Below are positions 15,822-27,444 of a stretch of DNA of 37,154 nt, piece by piece; the stretch's first letter is position 1; each line of letters opens with the position of its first letter. This stretch comes from Acidobacteriota bacterium (GTDB lineage Bacteria > Acidobacteriota > UBA6911 > RPQK01 > DATIPO01): the NCBI GenBank assembly GCA_035471785.1, contig DATIPQ010000108.1, forward strand, positions 1 through 37,154, in the 5' to 3' direction. Below the pieces are notes generated by a model, which was not told the origin of the DNA, searched no databases, and saw only the letters and a program-made list of their open reading frames with translations. Both the position numbers and the translations under genes were made by a program.

Positions 15822-16319
15822 TTTCTTTAAGCCCCCTGCGGCGGGTCAACGCCGCGGAACGGACATCGAGTCAAATCTATCGACGAATCGATGACATCAT
15901 AAACGAACTAGCAGTCCCCGCCGCTTCAGCCCGCAGCGGAAGCTGAGCAGTATATCACAGACGAACATCAGTTCTGATGCCGGCCAAGCCGCCGGGTTTC
16001 GGCGGCAGCGGGCCCTTCCGCTCTCCGCCTCCGGGTCCTATTCCCTTGACAAGGCCCGTGCCCGCGGGCTATAAGGGACGTTCAAATTCGTTTGTGAGGG
16101 ATTGATGCAACATTGATTCTTTGTGTGAGGTGCCATCGGATTGGCTGCCGTTTAACTTCAACCAGCTTCCAACCCCGTCTTCGTCATCCCACCGACATCT
16201 TGAATTGGCCGCACTCGGGGGCTTCTTTGTGTTGAGTCCCAGGTGGCGAAGGTGTTTTGCCGCTCACTTCCCGCAGCGATTTTGAAGACAAAAGATACCG
16301 AAAGCGAGGATGCCTAAGA
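15822..16319. other. Divergent intergenic region between rpmE and rpsA
   Basis: This 498-bp stretch has no credible gene. It holds the rpsA promoter (16046-16075) and an unusually long leader of about 240 nt before the rpsA ATG. The leader could carry an S1 autoregulatory structure, but no named riboswitch or leader motif was recognised. A possible minus-strand -10 for rpmE is at 15949-15954. Confidence 0.6.
16046..16075 (+). promoter_or_regulatory. Strong sigma-70-type promoter of rpsA
   Basis: TTGACA (16046-16051) and TATAAG (16070-16075) are spaced by 18 bp. The expected start is near 16082, about 240 nt before the rpsA start codon. Confidence 0.72.
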
Positions 16320-18578
16320 ATGTCAGCAACTGCAGAAAGCAAGACCGAAGAGGGGAAGACTGCCGCAGCTTCCCCGAAGGCGGCCAAGAAGCCGTCCGTC
16401 CCTGAAAACACGCCCGTCATCGAACTGTCTCCTGAAGTCAACCAGGACGATCTCGAACAAGCCTACGAGAAGAGCTTCCGCAATCTCTCGGAAGGCGAAG
16501 TGGTGCCCGGCAAGGTCCTCAAGGTGACCGATTCCAAGGTGGTCATCGACGTGGGATACAAGTCGGAGGGCATCATCGACATTTCCGAGTTCACCGACGA
16601 AGAGGGAAAGGCCGACGTCGAGGTGGGCGAAATGGTCGATGTGCTGTTGGAGAACACGGAAGACTCGGAAGGCTACATCGTGGTCTCGCGCGAGAAAGCC
16701 GAGCGCATGAAGATCTGGGACTCCATAGAGAAGGCCTACAACGATCAGGAGACCATCACGGGCCGTGTCATCGAGCGCGTCAAGGGCGGGCTTTCGGTCG
16801 ACATCGGCGTGCGCGCCTTTCTGCCCGGCTCGCAGGTCGACCTCCATCCCGTGCGCAACCTCGACGCGCTGCGCGGCGAAGAGCTGCGCCTGCGGGTGAT
16901 CAAGGTCAACAAGCGGCGCGGCAACATCGTGCTGTCGCGCAAGGCGGTGCTGGAGGAGGAATACTACAAGCTGCGCGAAACGACCCTGCGCGAGCTGGAA
17001 GAAGGCCGCATCTTCGAGGGCGTGGTCAAGAACCTGACCGACTACGGCGCTTTCGTAGACCTGGGCGGAATCGACGGATTGCTGCATATCACCGACATGT
17101 CCTGGGGACGCGTCAACCATCCCTCCGACCTGTTCAACATCGGCGACCGCATTCAGGTCAAGATCCTCAAGTTCGACCGCCTGGAAGAGAAGGTTTCGCT
17201 GGGCTACAAGCAGCTCACCGAAGATCCCTGGCTCAGCGCCACCGAGCGCTTTCCCAAGGGCACCCGGGTGGTGGCCCGGGTGGTCAGCATCACCGACTAC
17301 GGCGCTTTCGTCGAGTTGGAAGAAGGCGTGGAGGGCTTGATCCACATCTCCGAGATGACCTGGAACAAGCGCATCAAGCACCCCTCCAAGCTGCTCAGCG
17401 TGGGAGACGAGGTGGAAGCCCAGGTGCTCGACATGAACGCCGAAGACCGGCGCATCTCGTTGGGCATGAAGCAGACCGAGCCCAATCCCTGGGACGACAT
17501 CGAAGAGAAGTACGCCATCAACTCCATCATCAAAGGAATCGTGCGCAACATGACCGATTTCGGCGCCTTCGTGGAGGTGGAGGAAGGCGTGGAGGGATTG
17601 GTTCACGTTTCCGACTTGAGCTGGACCAAGAAAGTCAAGCATCCCTCCGAGATCCTCAAGAAGGGGCAGGAGGTGCAGGCCATGGTGCTCAACGTGGACG
17701 CCGACAACCAGCGCCTCTCGCTGGGCATCAAGCAGCTTGAGCCCGACAAGTGGGAAGAATTCTTCTCCCACCATCAGATCGGAGACGTGCTGCAAGGCAA
17801 GATCGTGCGCTTGACCGGCTTCGGCGCCTTCATCGAGGTGGCCGACGGCATCGAAGGACTTTGCCATGTCTCGGAATTGGCCGAAGAGCGCATCGAAGAT
17901 CCCGAAGACCACTTCTCGGCGGGCCAGGAAGTGAAGGTCAAGATCATCAAGATGAACTTGCTGGAACGCAAGATCGGACTCTCCATCAAGGCTCTGCAGG
18001 GCGAGGACCGCGGAGCCGCGCGCGACGCCTCCTGGAGCTACAAGCCGGCTGAGGTGGCCAAGACCTCTCTGGCCGAGAAATTCGATGCCCTGGGCGCTTT
18101 CAAGCGCCGCAGCGACAAGGCTGAGGAGGAAGGCGCCCCCCAAGAGGCCTCGGCTGCCGAGGAGGTTGCCGAAGAGGAGGCCGCCCCGGCCCAAGAGGCC
18201 GCCGAGCCGCAAGCCAAAACTGAAGCCAAGGAAGAGGCTAAGGCCGAGGAAGAAGCTAAGGCCAAGGAAGAGGCTAAGGCCGAGGAAGAAGCTAAGGCCA
18301 AGGAAGAGGCTAAGGCCAAGGAAGAGGCTAAGGCCAAGGAAGAGGCTAAGGCCAAAGAGGAGGCGGAGGCCGTGGTCAAGGAAGAGTCCAAGGCTGAAGC
18401 CGAAGCCGAGGCCGAGCAAGCCCCAGAAGAGGCCGCTGGAGAAGAAGAGCCCGAGGAGAAGGCCGAGGAAGAGGCCAAGAAGACCAAGAAAGCCGCGGCC
18501 GAGCCGGAGTCCTCCGGCGAGGAGGCGGCCGAGGAGGAATCCAAAGAGTCTTCCGAAGAGGAAAAATCGGACGACTAG
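16320..18578 (+). CDS. rpsA: Ribosomal protein bS1 with long acidic Ala/Glu/Lys tail
   Basis: S1 binds mRNA and helps load it on the 30S subunit. The protein (752 residues) has six S1/OB-fold repeats. The first two are the degenerate ribosome-anchoring ones (starting GEVVPGKVLKV and ETITGRVIERV). The next four carry the classic YGAFV/FGAFI and GLLHITDMSW-type signature. After SWSYKP there is a ~150-residue low-complexity tail rich in Glu, Ala and Lys, including tandem KAKEEA units, which ends EESKESSEEEKSDD; it should form a long charged helix. The ATG at 16320 was chosen because the upstream extension lacks similarity and starts with TTG. The ribosome site (GAGG) is 12 nt away. HU/IHF follows, as in many bacteria. 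Confidence 0.94.
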   Translation: MSATAESKTEEGKTAAASPKAAKKPSVPENTPVIELSPEVNQDDLEQAYEKSFRNLSEGEVVPGKVLKVTDSKVVIDVGYKSEGIIDISEFTDEEGKADVEVGEMVDVLLENTEDSEGYIVVSREKAERMKIWDSIEKAYNDQETITGRVIERVKGGLSVDIGVRAFLPGSQVDLHPVRNLDALRGEELRLRVIKVNKRRGNIVLSRKAVLEEEYYKLRETTLRELEEGRIFEGVVKNLTDYGAFVDLGGIDGLLHITDMSWGRVNHPSDLFNIGDRIQVKILKFDRLEEKVSLGYKQLTEDPWLSATERFPKGTRVVARVVSITDYGAFVELEEGVEGLIHISEMTWNKRIKHPSKLLSVGDEVEAQVLDMNAEDRRISLGMKQTEPNPWDDIEEKYAINSIIKGIVRNMTDFGAFVEVEEGVEGLVHVSDLSWTKKVKHPSEILKKGQEVQAMVLNVDADNQRLSLGIKQLEPDKWEEFFSHHQIGDVLQGKIVRLTGFGAFIEVADGIEGLCHVSELAEERIEDPEDHFSAGQEVKVKIIKMNLLERKIGLSIKALQGEDRGAARDASWSYKPAEVAKTSLAEKFDALGAFKRRSDKAEEEGAPQEASAAEEVAEEEAAPAQEAAEPQAKTEAKEEAKAEEEAKAKEEAKAEEEAKAKEEAKAKEEAKAKEEAKAKEEAEAVVKEESKAEAEAEAEQAPEEAAGEEEPEEKAEEEAKKTKKAAAEPESSGEEAAEEESKESSEEEKSDD
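18231..18363 (+). repeat. In-frame 18-bp tandem repeats in the rpsA tail
   Basis: About seven copies of an 18-bp unit (GAGGCTAAGGCCAAGGAA and a variant with GCCGAGGAA) encode KAKEEA or KAEEEA. The near identity at DNA level suggests recent expansion and contraction by slippage. Confidence 0.9.
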
Positions 18579-18664
18579 GGCCACTGGGTGGCCAACAAGT
18601 TCACACACGAATCAAGTTTCAGCGACCGCGCTGATGGCTCTCGGCGGTACGAGGCTGCTCGCTA
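18579..18664 (+). repeat. Intergenic structured repeat, copy B
   Basis: The second copy of the element at 4434-4527, beginning directly after the rpsA stop. The hairpin GGCCAC-TGG-GTGGCC, AACAAGTTCAC and TCAAGTTTCAGCGACCGCG are conserved. Differences are a few substitutions and loss of 8 bp (CAAGTGCC) in the second loop. It lies between rpsA and the HU/IHF gene, whose ATG is 28 bp further on. Confidence 0.75.
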
Positions 18665-18692
18665 GGCCCTTGGCGGCGGAAAGGAAGGAACC

Positions 18693-18968
18693 ATGACGAA
18701 AGCCGAACTGGTCGATGCCGTGGCCAAAAACTCGGATCTCAGCAAGAAGGACGCGGAAGTCATCGTTCAGACCGTACTGGACAGCATAGTCCACTCCCTG
18801 AAGTCGGGAGAGAAGGTCGAACTGCGCGGCTTCGGCAGCTTCCGCCTGCGGGAGCGGGCCTCCCGTCAGGGGCGCAATCCCAAGACGGGCGAAAAGGTCT
18901 TTGTTCCGGCCAAGAAGGTGCCCTACTTCAAACCGGGCAAGGATCTCAAGGAACTGATTAACGACTGA
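18693..18968 (+). CDS. HU/IHF-family DNA-binding protein (IHF-beta-like)
   Basis: A 91-residue histone-like protein. MTKAELVDAVAKNSDLSKKDAE starts the helical dimerisation part; GFGSFRLRERASRQGRNPKTGEKV is the DNA-binding beta-arm with the RNPKTG tip and the intercalating proline, and VPYFKPGKDLKELI closes it. It bends DNA, acting in nucleoid structure and at the origin. The rpsA-ihfB order is common, so it may be the IHF-beta-like member, but HU and IHF subunits cannot be separated safely here. A GGAAGG ribosome site precedes the ATG. Confidence 0.93.
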   Translation: MTKAELVDAVAKNSDLSKKDAEVIVQTVLDSIVHSLKSGEKVELRGFGSFRLRERASRQGRNPKTGEKVFVPAKKVPYFKPGKDLKELIND

Positions 18969-19596
18969 CCCGACGAGCAACCTCCTGGGCGGTTCGTCTC
19001 CTGCCTTTGCAGACGGGGACGACCCGCCCTCGGCTTTTCTCCCCGGCCTTTCCCCATTGCTTCCCCCGTGGTTGCCGGACCGCTCTGAAAATCACCTTAA
19101 TCTTCACCTTGAAAGATCTCTTGGACGGGCACTGCCTCCAAGGGATGCAGTTGAAAACCGTCCCCGTGCTCAAAAGCGCTCAAAAAGCACAAAGGCACTT
19201 TTGCGCAAATCGCAAATCGGGACGCTTTTGGGCCTTTCCTCCCCTAAAGCCTCACGAAGTAAAGGGAAATGCCCGGCTGTCGCATCGGAGGCCCTTTCCC
19301 GTCCCGGCTGGCTTTCGTAAGTACCTGTCAAATCGATTTTTTTCTGGCTGCCAGCATGAATTTTCAAGCTTCCGGCAGGAAAAAATCGAAAAAATATTTG
19401 AAGCCGCTTCAGCCTCATGGTAGGGTAACTTTCGTTTTTCGCCGGACTCCCCCGAAGAAATCCAGCGCGATTATCCACAGTTGTGCAAAAGCTGTGGAAA
19501 AAGTGCGTTTGCAGGGGTGGCTCACGAGTTAGTCCTCCCGGACTTCTGTTCTAATCGGAATTTATAGTTTTTTGCATTGGCAAGCAGGTCATTCAC
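18969..19596. other. Non-coding region upstream of dnaA; candidate chromosomal origin (oriC)
   Basis: No convincing gene lies in these 628 bp. A perfect DnaA box TTATCCACA is at 19471-19479 and a second, inverted near-consensus box (TTTTCCACA on the minus strand) at 19493-19501. AT-rich blocks lie at 19328-19345, 19379-19402 and 19558-19573 and could serve as the unwinding element. Further left, 19164-19220 has short repeats (GCTCAAAA twice, GCAAATC twice) with dyad symmetry. Its place immediately before dnaA-dnaN-gyrB-gyrA is the usual one for oriC. A TATAGT at 19563-19568 is a weak dnaA -10 candidate. Confidence 0.65.
19471..19501. promoter_or_regulatory. Pair of inverted DnaA boxes
   Basis: TTATCCACA (plus, 19471-19479) matches the consensus exactly. 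TGTGGAAAA (19493-19501) reads TTTTCCACA on the other strand, one mismatch from consensus. The pair sits about 95 bp before the dnaA start and may serve origin function, dnaA autoregulation or both. Confidence 0.8.
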
Positions 19597-20916
19597 ATGG
19601 AGCTGTGGGACAGCGTATTGGAGACCGTCAAGGGTCGTGTCTCCGAACAGAATTTCGAGGTTTGGTTTCGGCCCACCTCGCAGAAGGCAAGAGACGGATC
19701 GAAGCGGACCTTATCGGTTCGCGTCCCTAATAAGCATTTCAAGTACTGGCTGTCCAAGCACTACCGCGACATCATCGAGGAGGCCTTGGCCGAGGCGGGC
19801 GCGGAAGGCTATCAAGTGCAGTACGCGCTGGAGGGCGACGATCAGCCCATCAGTCCCCAGGCCGCCGACGGCGGCGAGGGCGGCGGCGAAGTTTCGGCGC
19901 CGCTCAAGGGCCTGAATCCCAAGTACAACTTTTCGGATTTCGTGGTGGGCTCCTGCAACCAGTTCGCCCATGCCGCCTCGGTAGCGGTAGCCGAGCAGCC
20001 TGCAACCGCCTACAATCCCCTTTTCATCTACGGCGGAGTCGGCCTGGGCAAGACCCACCTGATGCACGCCATCGGCCACACCATCCACTCGGTCAAGCCT
20101 TCCCTGCAGCTCACCTACATGTCGTCGGAACGCTTCATGAACGAGCTGATCAACGCCATCCGCTACGACCAGACCCCTCAGTTCCGCGAGAAATACCGCA
20201 GCATCGACGTGCTGCTGATGGACGACATCCAGTTCCTGGCCGGCAAGGAGCGGACCCAGGAGGAATTTTTCCATACCTTCAATGCCCTCTACGACACGCA
20301 GAAGCAGATCGTCATCTCCTCGGATTCCCCGCCCAAGGAGATCCCTTCTTTGGAGGAGCGCCTGCACAGCCGTTTCGAGTGGGGACTGATCGCCGACATC
20401 CAGCCTCCCGACCTGGAGACCAAGATGGCCATTCTGGCCAAGAAGGCCGCGGCCGAGGAAGTGGGGCTGGCCGAGGACGTCTGCTTTTACATCGCCAACA
20501 ACACCAAGTCCAACGTTCGCGAGCTGGAGGGAGCGCTGGTGCGCTTGGTGGCCTATTCCAGCCTGACCGGCGAAGAGATCTCCCTGAAGCTGGCCCAGAA
20601 GGTGCTCAAGCCCTTGGCGGACCCCTCCTCGCGTCCGGTGACCGTGCCTCTTATCCAGAAGGCGGTTGCCGACCACTTCTCGCTCAAGGTCACCGACTTG
20701 AAGGCCAAGACCAACGCCCGCCGCATCTCCTACCCGCGACAGGTGGCCATGTATCTGTGCAAGGAGCTGACCGACCATTCCCTGCCTCAGATCGGACGCG
20801 ATTTCGGCGGCAAGCATCACACCACCGTTCTCCACGCGGTGCGCAAGATCAAAAAGCAGCGCGCGGAGGACCGCGGGGTGGAGCAGACTTTAAATCGGCT
20901 CTTAGACCTGCTTTAA
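19597..20916 (+). CDS. dnaA: Chromosomal replication initiator protein DnaA
   Basis: DnaA binds DnaA boxes, melts the origin and loads the helicase. The 439-residue protein has domain I (LWDSVLETVKGRVSEQNFEVWF), a short Gly-rich linker (about 85-100), AAA+ domain III with Walker A GGVGLGKTH (about 146-154) and Walker B LLMDDIQFL (Asp209, Asp210), and domain IV with the signature GGKHHTTVLHA near residue 404. That signature normally reads GGRDHTTV; here Lys-His replaces Arg-Asp, a mild variation. dnaN follows 61 bp downstream. Confidence 0.96.
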   Translation: MELWDSVLETVKGRVSEQNFEVWFRPTSQKARDGSKRTLSVRVPNKHFKYWLSKHYRDIIEEALAEAGAEGYQVQYALEGDDQPISPQAADGGEGGGEVSAPLKGLNPKYNFSDFVVGSCNQFAHAASVAVAEQPATAYNPLFIYGGVGLGKTHLMHAIGHTIHSVKPSLQLTYMSSERFMNELINAIRYDQTPQFREKYRSIDVLLMDDIQFLAGKERTQEEFFHTFNALYDTQKQIVISSDSPPKEIPSLEERLHSRFEWGLIADIQPPDLETKMAILAKKAAAEEVGLAEDVCFYIANNTKSNVRELEGALVRLVAYSSLTGEEISLKLAQKVLKPLADPSSRPVTVPLIQKAVADHFSLKVTDLKAKTNARRISYPRQVAMYLCKELTDHSLPQIGRDFGGKHHTTVLHAVRKIKKQRAEDRGVEQTLNRLLDLL

Positions 20917-20977
20917 TAAGCCAGCCGGCTTCGTTACCAGGTGGACGGTTCTATCGGATCAACGGGAGAAAGCGCAG

Positions 20978-22081
20978 ATGGAATTCGTAGTCGAAAAAGC
21001 GGGTTTCTTTAAGGAGTTGCAATATGTCCAGGGCGTGGTGGAGCGAAAGACCACGGTGCCCATTCTGTCCAACATTCTCCTCGAGGCGGAAGAGGGCAAG
21101 CTGGCCGTGACCGCCACCGACCTGGACGTCACGGTGCGCTGCTCCTGCCCCGCCAGCGTCAGCCAGGGCGGTGCGCTGGCCATCTCGGCCCGCAAGCTCT
21201 TCGACATGGTGCGCCTGCTTCCCGAGAAGCCCATCCATTTCAAGGACGGCGACGAGGACTGGATCAACGTTGTCTGCGACCGCTCCAAGTTCAAGGTTCC
21301 CGGCCTTTCCAAGGAGAACTTCCCGGAAGTGCCGGTGGTGGGCGACGAGACCGTCGATTTGCCCGCCGCAGCGCTGCGCTACATGATCTCCCACTGCATC
21401 TTCGCCGTCACCCAGGAGGAGTCGCGCTACTCCCTCAACGGCGCTTTGATGCTGCTGGACGGCAAGGAACTGACCTTTGTCACCACCGACGGACACCGCC
21501 TGGCGCTGGTGCGCAAGACCTTGAGCGAGAGCAAGAGCGACGAGGAGGTCCGCATCCTGGTTCCCAAGAAGACGCTGGTGGAGTTGGGCAAGATGAGCGA
21601 AGAGGTGGAGAAGGTGCGCTTCGGCCGCACCGACAACCATCTCTTCTTCAAGCTGGGCGACCGGCTGCTGGTTTCGCGAGTGCTGACGGGCCAGTTCCCC
21701 AACTACGAAATGGTGGTGCCCCGCGACAACGACCGCCGCGCCACCCTCGACAGCCAGTCCTTCGAAGACGCCGTCAAGCGCGTCCAGGTGATGGCCGACG
21801 AGCAGTCGAGGGGAGTCCGCTTCGCCCTTTCGGAGGGCGAGCTCAACATATCTTCGGCCAGCGCCGACTACGGCGAGGCTCGCGAATCGCTTCCCTTGCA
21901 GTACCAGGGCGAGAAGGTCGAGATCGCCTTCAACGCCGCCTACTTGCTGGACTTCTTGGGATCGCTCTCCAACGAGCAGGTTTCCATGGAGCTGCGCGAT
22001 TCCGAGACCCAGGGCCTGTTCCGTCCCGTGGACGAAGAGGACTACGACTACAAGTACGTCGTCATGCCCATGAAGATCTAG
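20978..22081 (+). CDS. dnaN: DNA polymerase III sliding clamp (beta subunit)
   Basis: The beta clamp encircles DNA and tethers the polymerase. The 367-residue protein has three clamp domains. Landmarks are VPILSNILLEA near the N-terminus, FAVTQEESRYSLNGALM and FVTTDGHRLAL at the second domain, FPNYEMVVP, and the conserved C-terminal end YVVMPMKI, which forms part of the partner-binding pocket. A GGGAG ribosome site lies 9 nt before the ATG. A weak terminator follows, and gyrB has its own promoter. Confidence 0.96.
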   Translation: MEFVVEKAGFFKELQYVQGVVERKTTVPILSNILLEAEEGKLAVTATDLDVTVRCSCPASVSQGGALAISARKLFDMVRLLPEKPIHFKDGDEDWINVVCDRSKFKVPGLSKENFPEVPVVGDETVDLPAAALRYMISHCIFAVTQEESRYSLNGALMLLDGKELTFVTTDGHRLALVRKTLSESKSDEEVRILVPKKTLVELGKMSEEVEKVRFGRTDNHLFFKLGDRLLVSRVLTGQFPNYEMVVPRDNDRRATLDSQSFEDAVKRVQVMADEQSRGVRFALSEGELNISSASADYGEARESLPLQYQGEKVEIAFNAAYLLDFLGSLSNEQVSMELRDSETQGLFRPVDEEDYDYKYVVMPMKI

Positions 22082-22097
22082 GTCAGCCGCCCGGCTG

Positions 22098-22119
22098 GGC
22101 CGTTCCCTGTCGGCCTTTT
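22098..22119 (+). terminator. Possible weak terminator after dnaN
   Basis: A GGCCG/CGGCC stem with an 8-nt loop is followed by only four T residues. It lies 17 bp after the dnaN stop. The remaining gap to gyrB is GC-rich and holds only the gyrB promoter. Confidence 0.45.
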
Positions 22120-22250
22120 GGCCCAAGCGCCGGCAAGCGCTCGCGGGCGGCCTCCGCCCGATCCGCCCGCGCCTTTCCGCAAAGCCCGTCGCGCCACCCC
22201 GCGCAAGCCCCCAAAGCCAGCGTCCACAGGGGGTTGACGGCAGTCCGCTG

Positions 22251-24748
<2,498 letters not shown>

Positions 24749-24842
24749 AAGCTTGGCAAGTTCCAACCTCCGACGACCAATTCCCGAGGAGGACGGAGCA
24801 AAACCTGCAAGCTGCAAATTAGACATCGGCTCTACTTGCGAG

Positions 24843-24863
24843 TTGGGAATTGGGAATTGGGGA
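24843..24863 (+). repeat. Three 7-bp tandem repeats just upstream of gyrA
   Basis: TTGGGAA, TTGGGAA and TTGGGGA lie head to tail, ending 10 nt before the gyrA ATG. The last unit supplies the only Shine-Dalgarno-like sequence (GGGGA), so repeat number could affect translation. The 125-bp gyrB-gyrA gap holds no gene. Confidence 0.6.
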
Positions 24864-24873
24864 CTGGAACGAT

Positions 24874-27444
24874 ATGCCTGAAGATGGTCAGACGCAAGGC
24901 CGCGAGATTGCCGTCAATCTCGAAGACGAAATGAAGTCCTCCTATCTGGAGTACGCCATGTCCGTCATCATCGGACGGGCGCTGCCCGACGTGCGCGACG
25001 GACTCAAGCCCGTGCACCGGCGGGTCCTCTACTCCATGCAGGAGAACTCCAACACCTTCAACCGGCCCTACAAGAAATCGGCCCGCATCGTGGGCGACGT
25101 CATCGGTAAGTACCATCCCCATGGCGATACCGCCGTCTACGACACCATCGTGCGCATGGCCCAGCAATTCTCCATGCGCGAGCTGCTGGTGGACGGCCAG
25201 GGCAATTTCGGATCGGTGGACGGAGACTCGCCGGCGGCCATGCGTTACACCGAGGTGCGCATGACCCGGCTGGCCGGCGATCTGCTGGCCGACATCGACA
25301 AGGAAACGGTCGATTTCGTACCCACTTACGACGGCGACGGACGCGAGCCCGTGGTCTTGCCCTCGCGGGTGCCCAACCTGCTCATCAACGGCGCCTCGGG
25401 AATCGCCGTGGGAATGGCCACCAACATCCCGCCCCACAACCTGACCGAGATCATCGAGGCCTGTCTGCTGCTGCTGGACGATCCCTCCACAGGGCTGGAA
25501 GAGCTGATGGAGCAGGTGCCCGGGCCCGACTTCCCCACCGGCGCGGCCGTCTACGGCAAGTCCGCTTTGCGCCAAGCCTACGCCACCGGACGGGGCATCG
25601 TGCGCATGCGCGCCATCACCGAGTTCGAAGACATCGGCGGCAACCGCCAGGCCATCATCGTCAACGAACTGCCCTACCTGGTCAACAAGGCCAAGCTGGT
25701 GGAAAAAATCGCCCACCTGGTGCATGAGAAGAAGATCGAGGGCATCTCCGACCTGCGCGACGAGTCCGACCGGCGCGGGATGCGGGTGGTGATCGAATTG
25801 AAGCGGGGCGAGCAGCCCCAGATCGTCCTCAACCAGCTCTTCAAGATGACGCCTCTGCAGTCGTCCTTCGGCATCAACATGCTGGCCATCGTGGACGGCA
25901 AGCCGCAGGTGCTGTCGCTGGCCCAGGCCCTCAATTTCTTTCTCGACCACCGCAAGGAAGTGGTGCGGCGGCGCACCCTCTACGAACTCGACAAGGCCAA
26001 GAACCGGGAACACATCCTGGAAGGGCTGGTCAAGGCGCTCGACATCATGGATGAGATCATCGAACTCATCCGCGCCGCCGACTCCCCCGACAGCGCCCGC
26101 AGCCAACTGGTGGAGCGCTTCGACTTCACCCCCGTGCAGGCCCAGGCCATCCTCGATATGCGCCTGCAGCGCCTGACCGGGCTGGAGCGGGAAAAGATCG
26201 TCTCCGAACTGCAGGAAGTGCGCGCCCTGATCGAAGAACTGCAGGCCGTCCTTTCCAGCGAACAGGTGCTCAAAGACGTCATCCGCCAGGAGCTGGAGCA
26301 GATCCGCGACACCTACGGCAATCCCCGCCGCACCCAGATCCTCGACTACGAAGGCGACATCACCATGGAGGATCTGATCGTGGACGAGCCGGTGGTCATC
26401 ACCGTCACCCACGCCGGATACATCAAGCGCACCGCGCTCAGCGTCTATCGGGCTCAGCACCGCGGCGGCAAGGGACGGATCGGAATGGCCACCAAGTCTT
26501 CCGAGGACCTGCTCGACTATCTCTTCATCGCCTCGACCCACTCCTACATCCTCATCTTCACCGACCGGGGACGCGTCTACTGGCTCAAGGTGTGGGAGAT
26601 CCCCGACGTGGGGGCCGCCGGACGCGGCAAGCCCATCATCAACCTCATCCAGGTGCAGCCCGAGGAAAAGATCGCCGGCATGATCGCCGTCGACGACTTC
26701 GAAAAGCCCGGCAACATCATCATGGTCTCACGTCAGGGATACATCAAGAAGACCGCCCTGACGGCTTATTCCAATCCGCGGGTGGCGGGAATCATCGCCT
26801 GCGGAGTGGCTGAGGACGACTCCCTGCACAGCGTGGCCTTCACCGAGGGGGACAACGACATTCTGCTCTGCAGCCGCCAGGGACAGGCCATCCGCTTTCA
26901 TGAAAGGGATGTACGCGAGATGGGCCGCACCGCCCGCGGCGTCATCGGCATCCGCCTGCGCAAAGGCGACGAAGTGGTGGGGCTGCGAGTGGTGGGAGAA
27001 GAGGAGATCGACGTGCTGGCCGTCAAGTCCAACGGCTTCGGCAAACGCACCCCCATCGGGGAATACCCGCGCCAGGGCCGGGGCGGCTACGGCGTCATCA
27101 ACGTCAAGACCAGCGGGGAGGACGATCCCGTGGTGGGCGTCAGCCTGGTGGACGAAGAATCGGAAATCGTCCTCATCACCACCCGCGGCAAGATTATCCG
27201 CATGATGGCTGCCCAGATCCGCCAGACCGCTACCCGCAGCACTCTGGGCGTCAAGGTCATCGACTTGGGCGAAGACGACCAGGTGGCCGCGCTGACACTG
27301 GTGCCTCCCGAGCAGGAGGAAGAGGACGAAGCCGGGCAGGAGGAGGGCCAAGAGAGCGATTCAGCCCTGGCCCCGCCCGAAGAAGCGGCCGAGACGGATT
27401 CCGAGCCGCAATCAGATTCAGATGAGGACGATGGCCAAGAATAG
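24874..27444 (+). CDS. gyrA: DNA gyrase subunit A
   Basis: GyrA cuts and rejoins DNA. The 856-residue protein has the winged-helix domain with catalytic Tyr125 ([10 protein letters not shown]), the quinolone region [10 protein letters not shown] (Thr86 and Asp90, equivalent to E. coli Ser83 and Asp87), the coiled-coil gate, and a C-terminal beta-pinwheel with a GyrA-box-like QHRGGKG. It ends in a ~50-residue acidic Glu/Asp/Ser tail after LTLVPPEQ. The ATG at 24874 is preferred to an upstream TTG at 24850 because it gives the usual N-terminus. The stop overlaps the next gene. Confidence 0.96.
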   Translation: MPEDGQTQGREIAVNLEDEMKSSYLEYAMSVIIGRALPDVRDGLKPVHRRVLYSMQENSNTFNRPYKKSARIVGDVIGKYHPHGDTAVYDTIVRMAQQFSMRELLVDGQGNFGSVDGDSPAAMRYTEVRMTRLAGDLLADIDKETVDFVPTYDGDGREPVVLPSRVPNLLINGASGIAVGMATNIPPHNLTEIIEACLLLLDDPSTGLEELMEQVPGPDFPTGAAVYGKSALRQAYATGRGIVRMRAITEFEDIGGNRQAIIVNELPYLVNKAKLVEKIAHLVHEKKIEGISDLRDESDRRGMRVVIELKRGEQPQIVLNQLFKMTPLQSSFGINMLAIVDGKPQVLSLAQALNFFLDHRKEVVRRRTLYELDKAKNREHILEGLVKALDIMDEIIELIRAADSPDSARSQLVERFDFTPVQAQAILDMRLQRLTGLEREKIVSELQEVRALIEELQAVLSSEQVLKDVIRQELEQIRDTYGNPRRTQILDYEGDITMEDLIVDEPVVITVTHAGYIKRTALSVYRAQHRGGKGRIGMATKSSEDLLDYLFIASTHSYILIFTDRGRVYWLKVWEIPDVGAAGRGKPIINLIQVQPEEKIAGMIAVDDFEKPGNIIMVSRQGYIKKTALTAYSNPRVAGIIACGVAEDDSLHSVAFTEGDNDILLCSRQGQAIRFHERDVREMGRTARGVIGIRLRKGDEVVGLRVVGEEEIDVLAVKSNGFGKRTPIGEYPRQGRGGYGVINVKTSGEDDPVVGVSLVDEESEIVLITTRGKIIRMMAAQIRQTATRSTLGVKVIDLGEDDQVAALTLVPPEQEEEDEAGQEEGQESDSALAPPEEAAETDSEPQSDSDEDDGQE

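Noticed and set aside
18231-18363. Regular repeats that might suggest a CRISPR array
   Set aside because: They are in-frame 18-bp coding repeats without spacers and encode the S1 tail.
16323-18608. A 761-codon minus-strand open frame opposite rpsA
   Set aside because: The Leu/Phe/Gly-rich translation mirrors the Glu/Lys/Ala repeats of the S1 tail and is a shadow.
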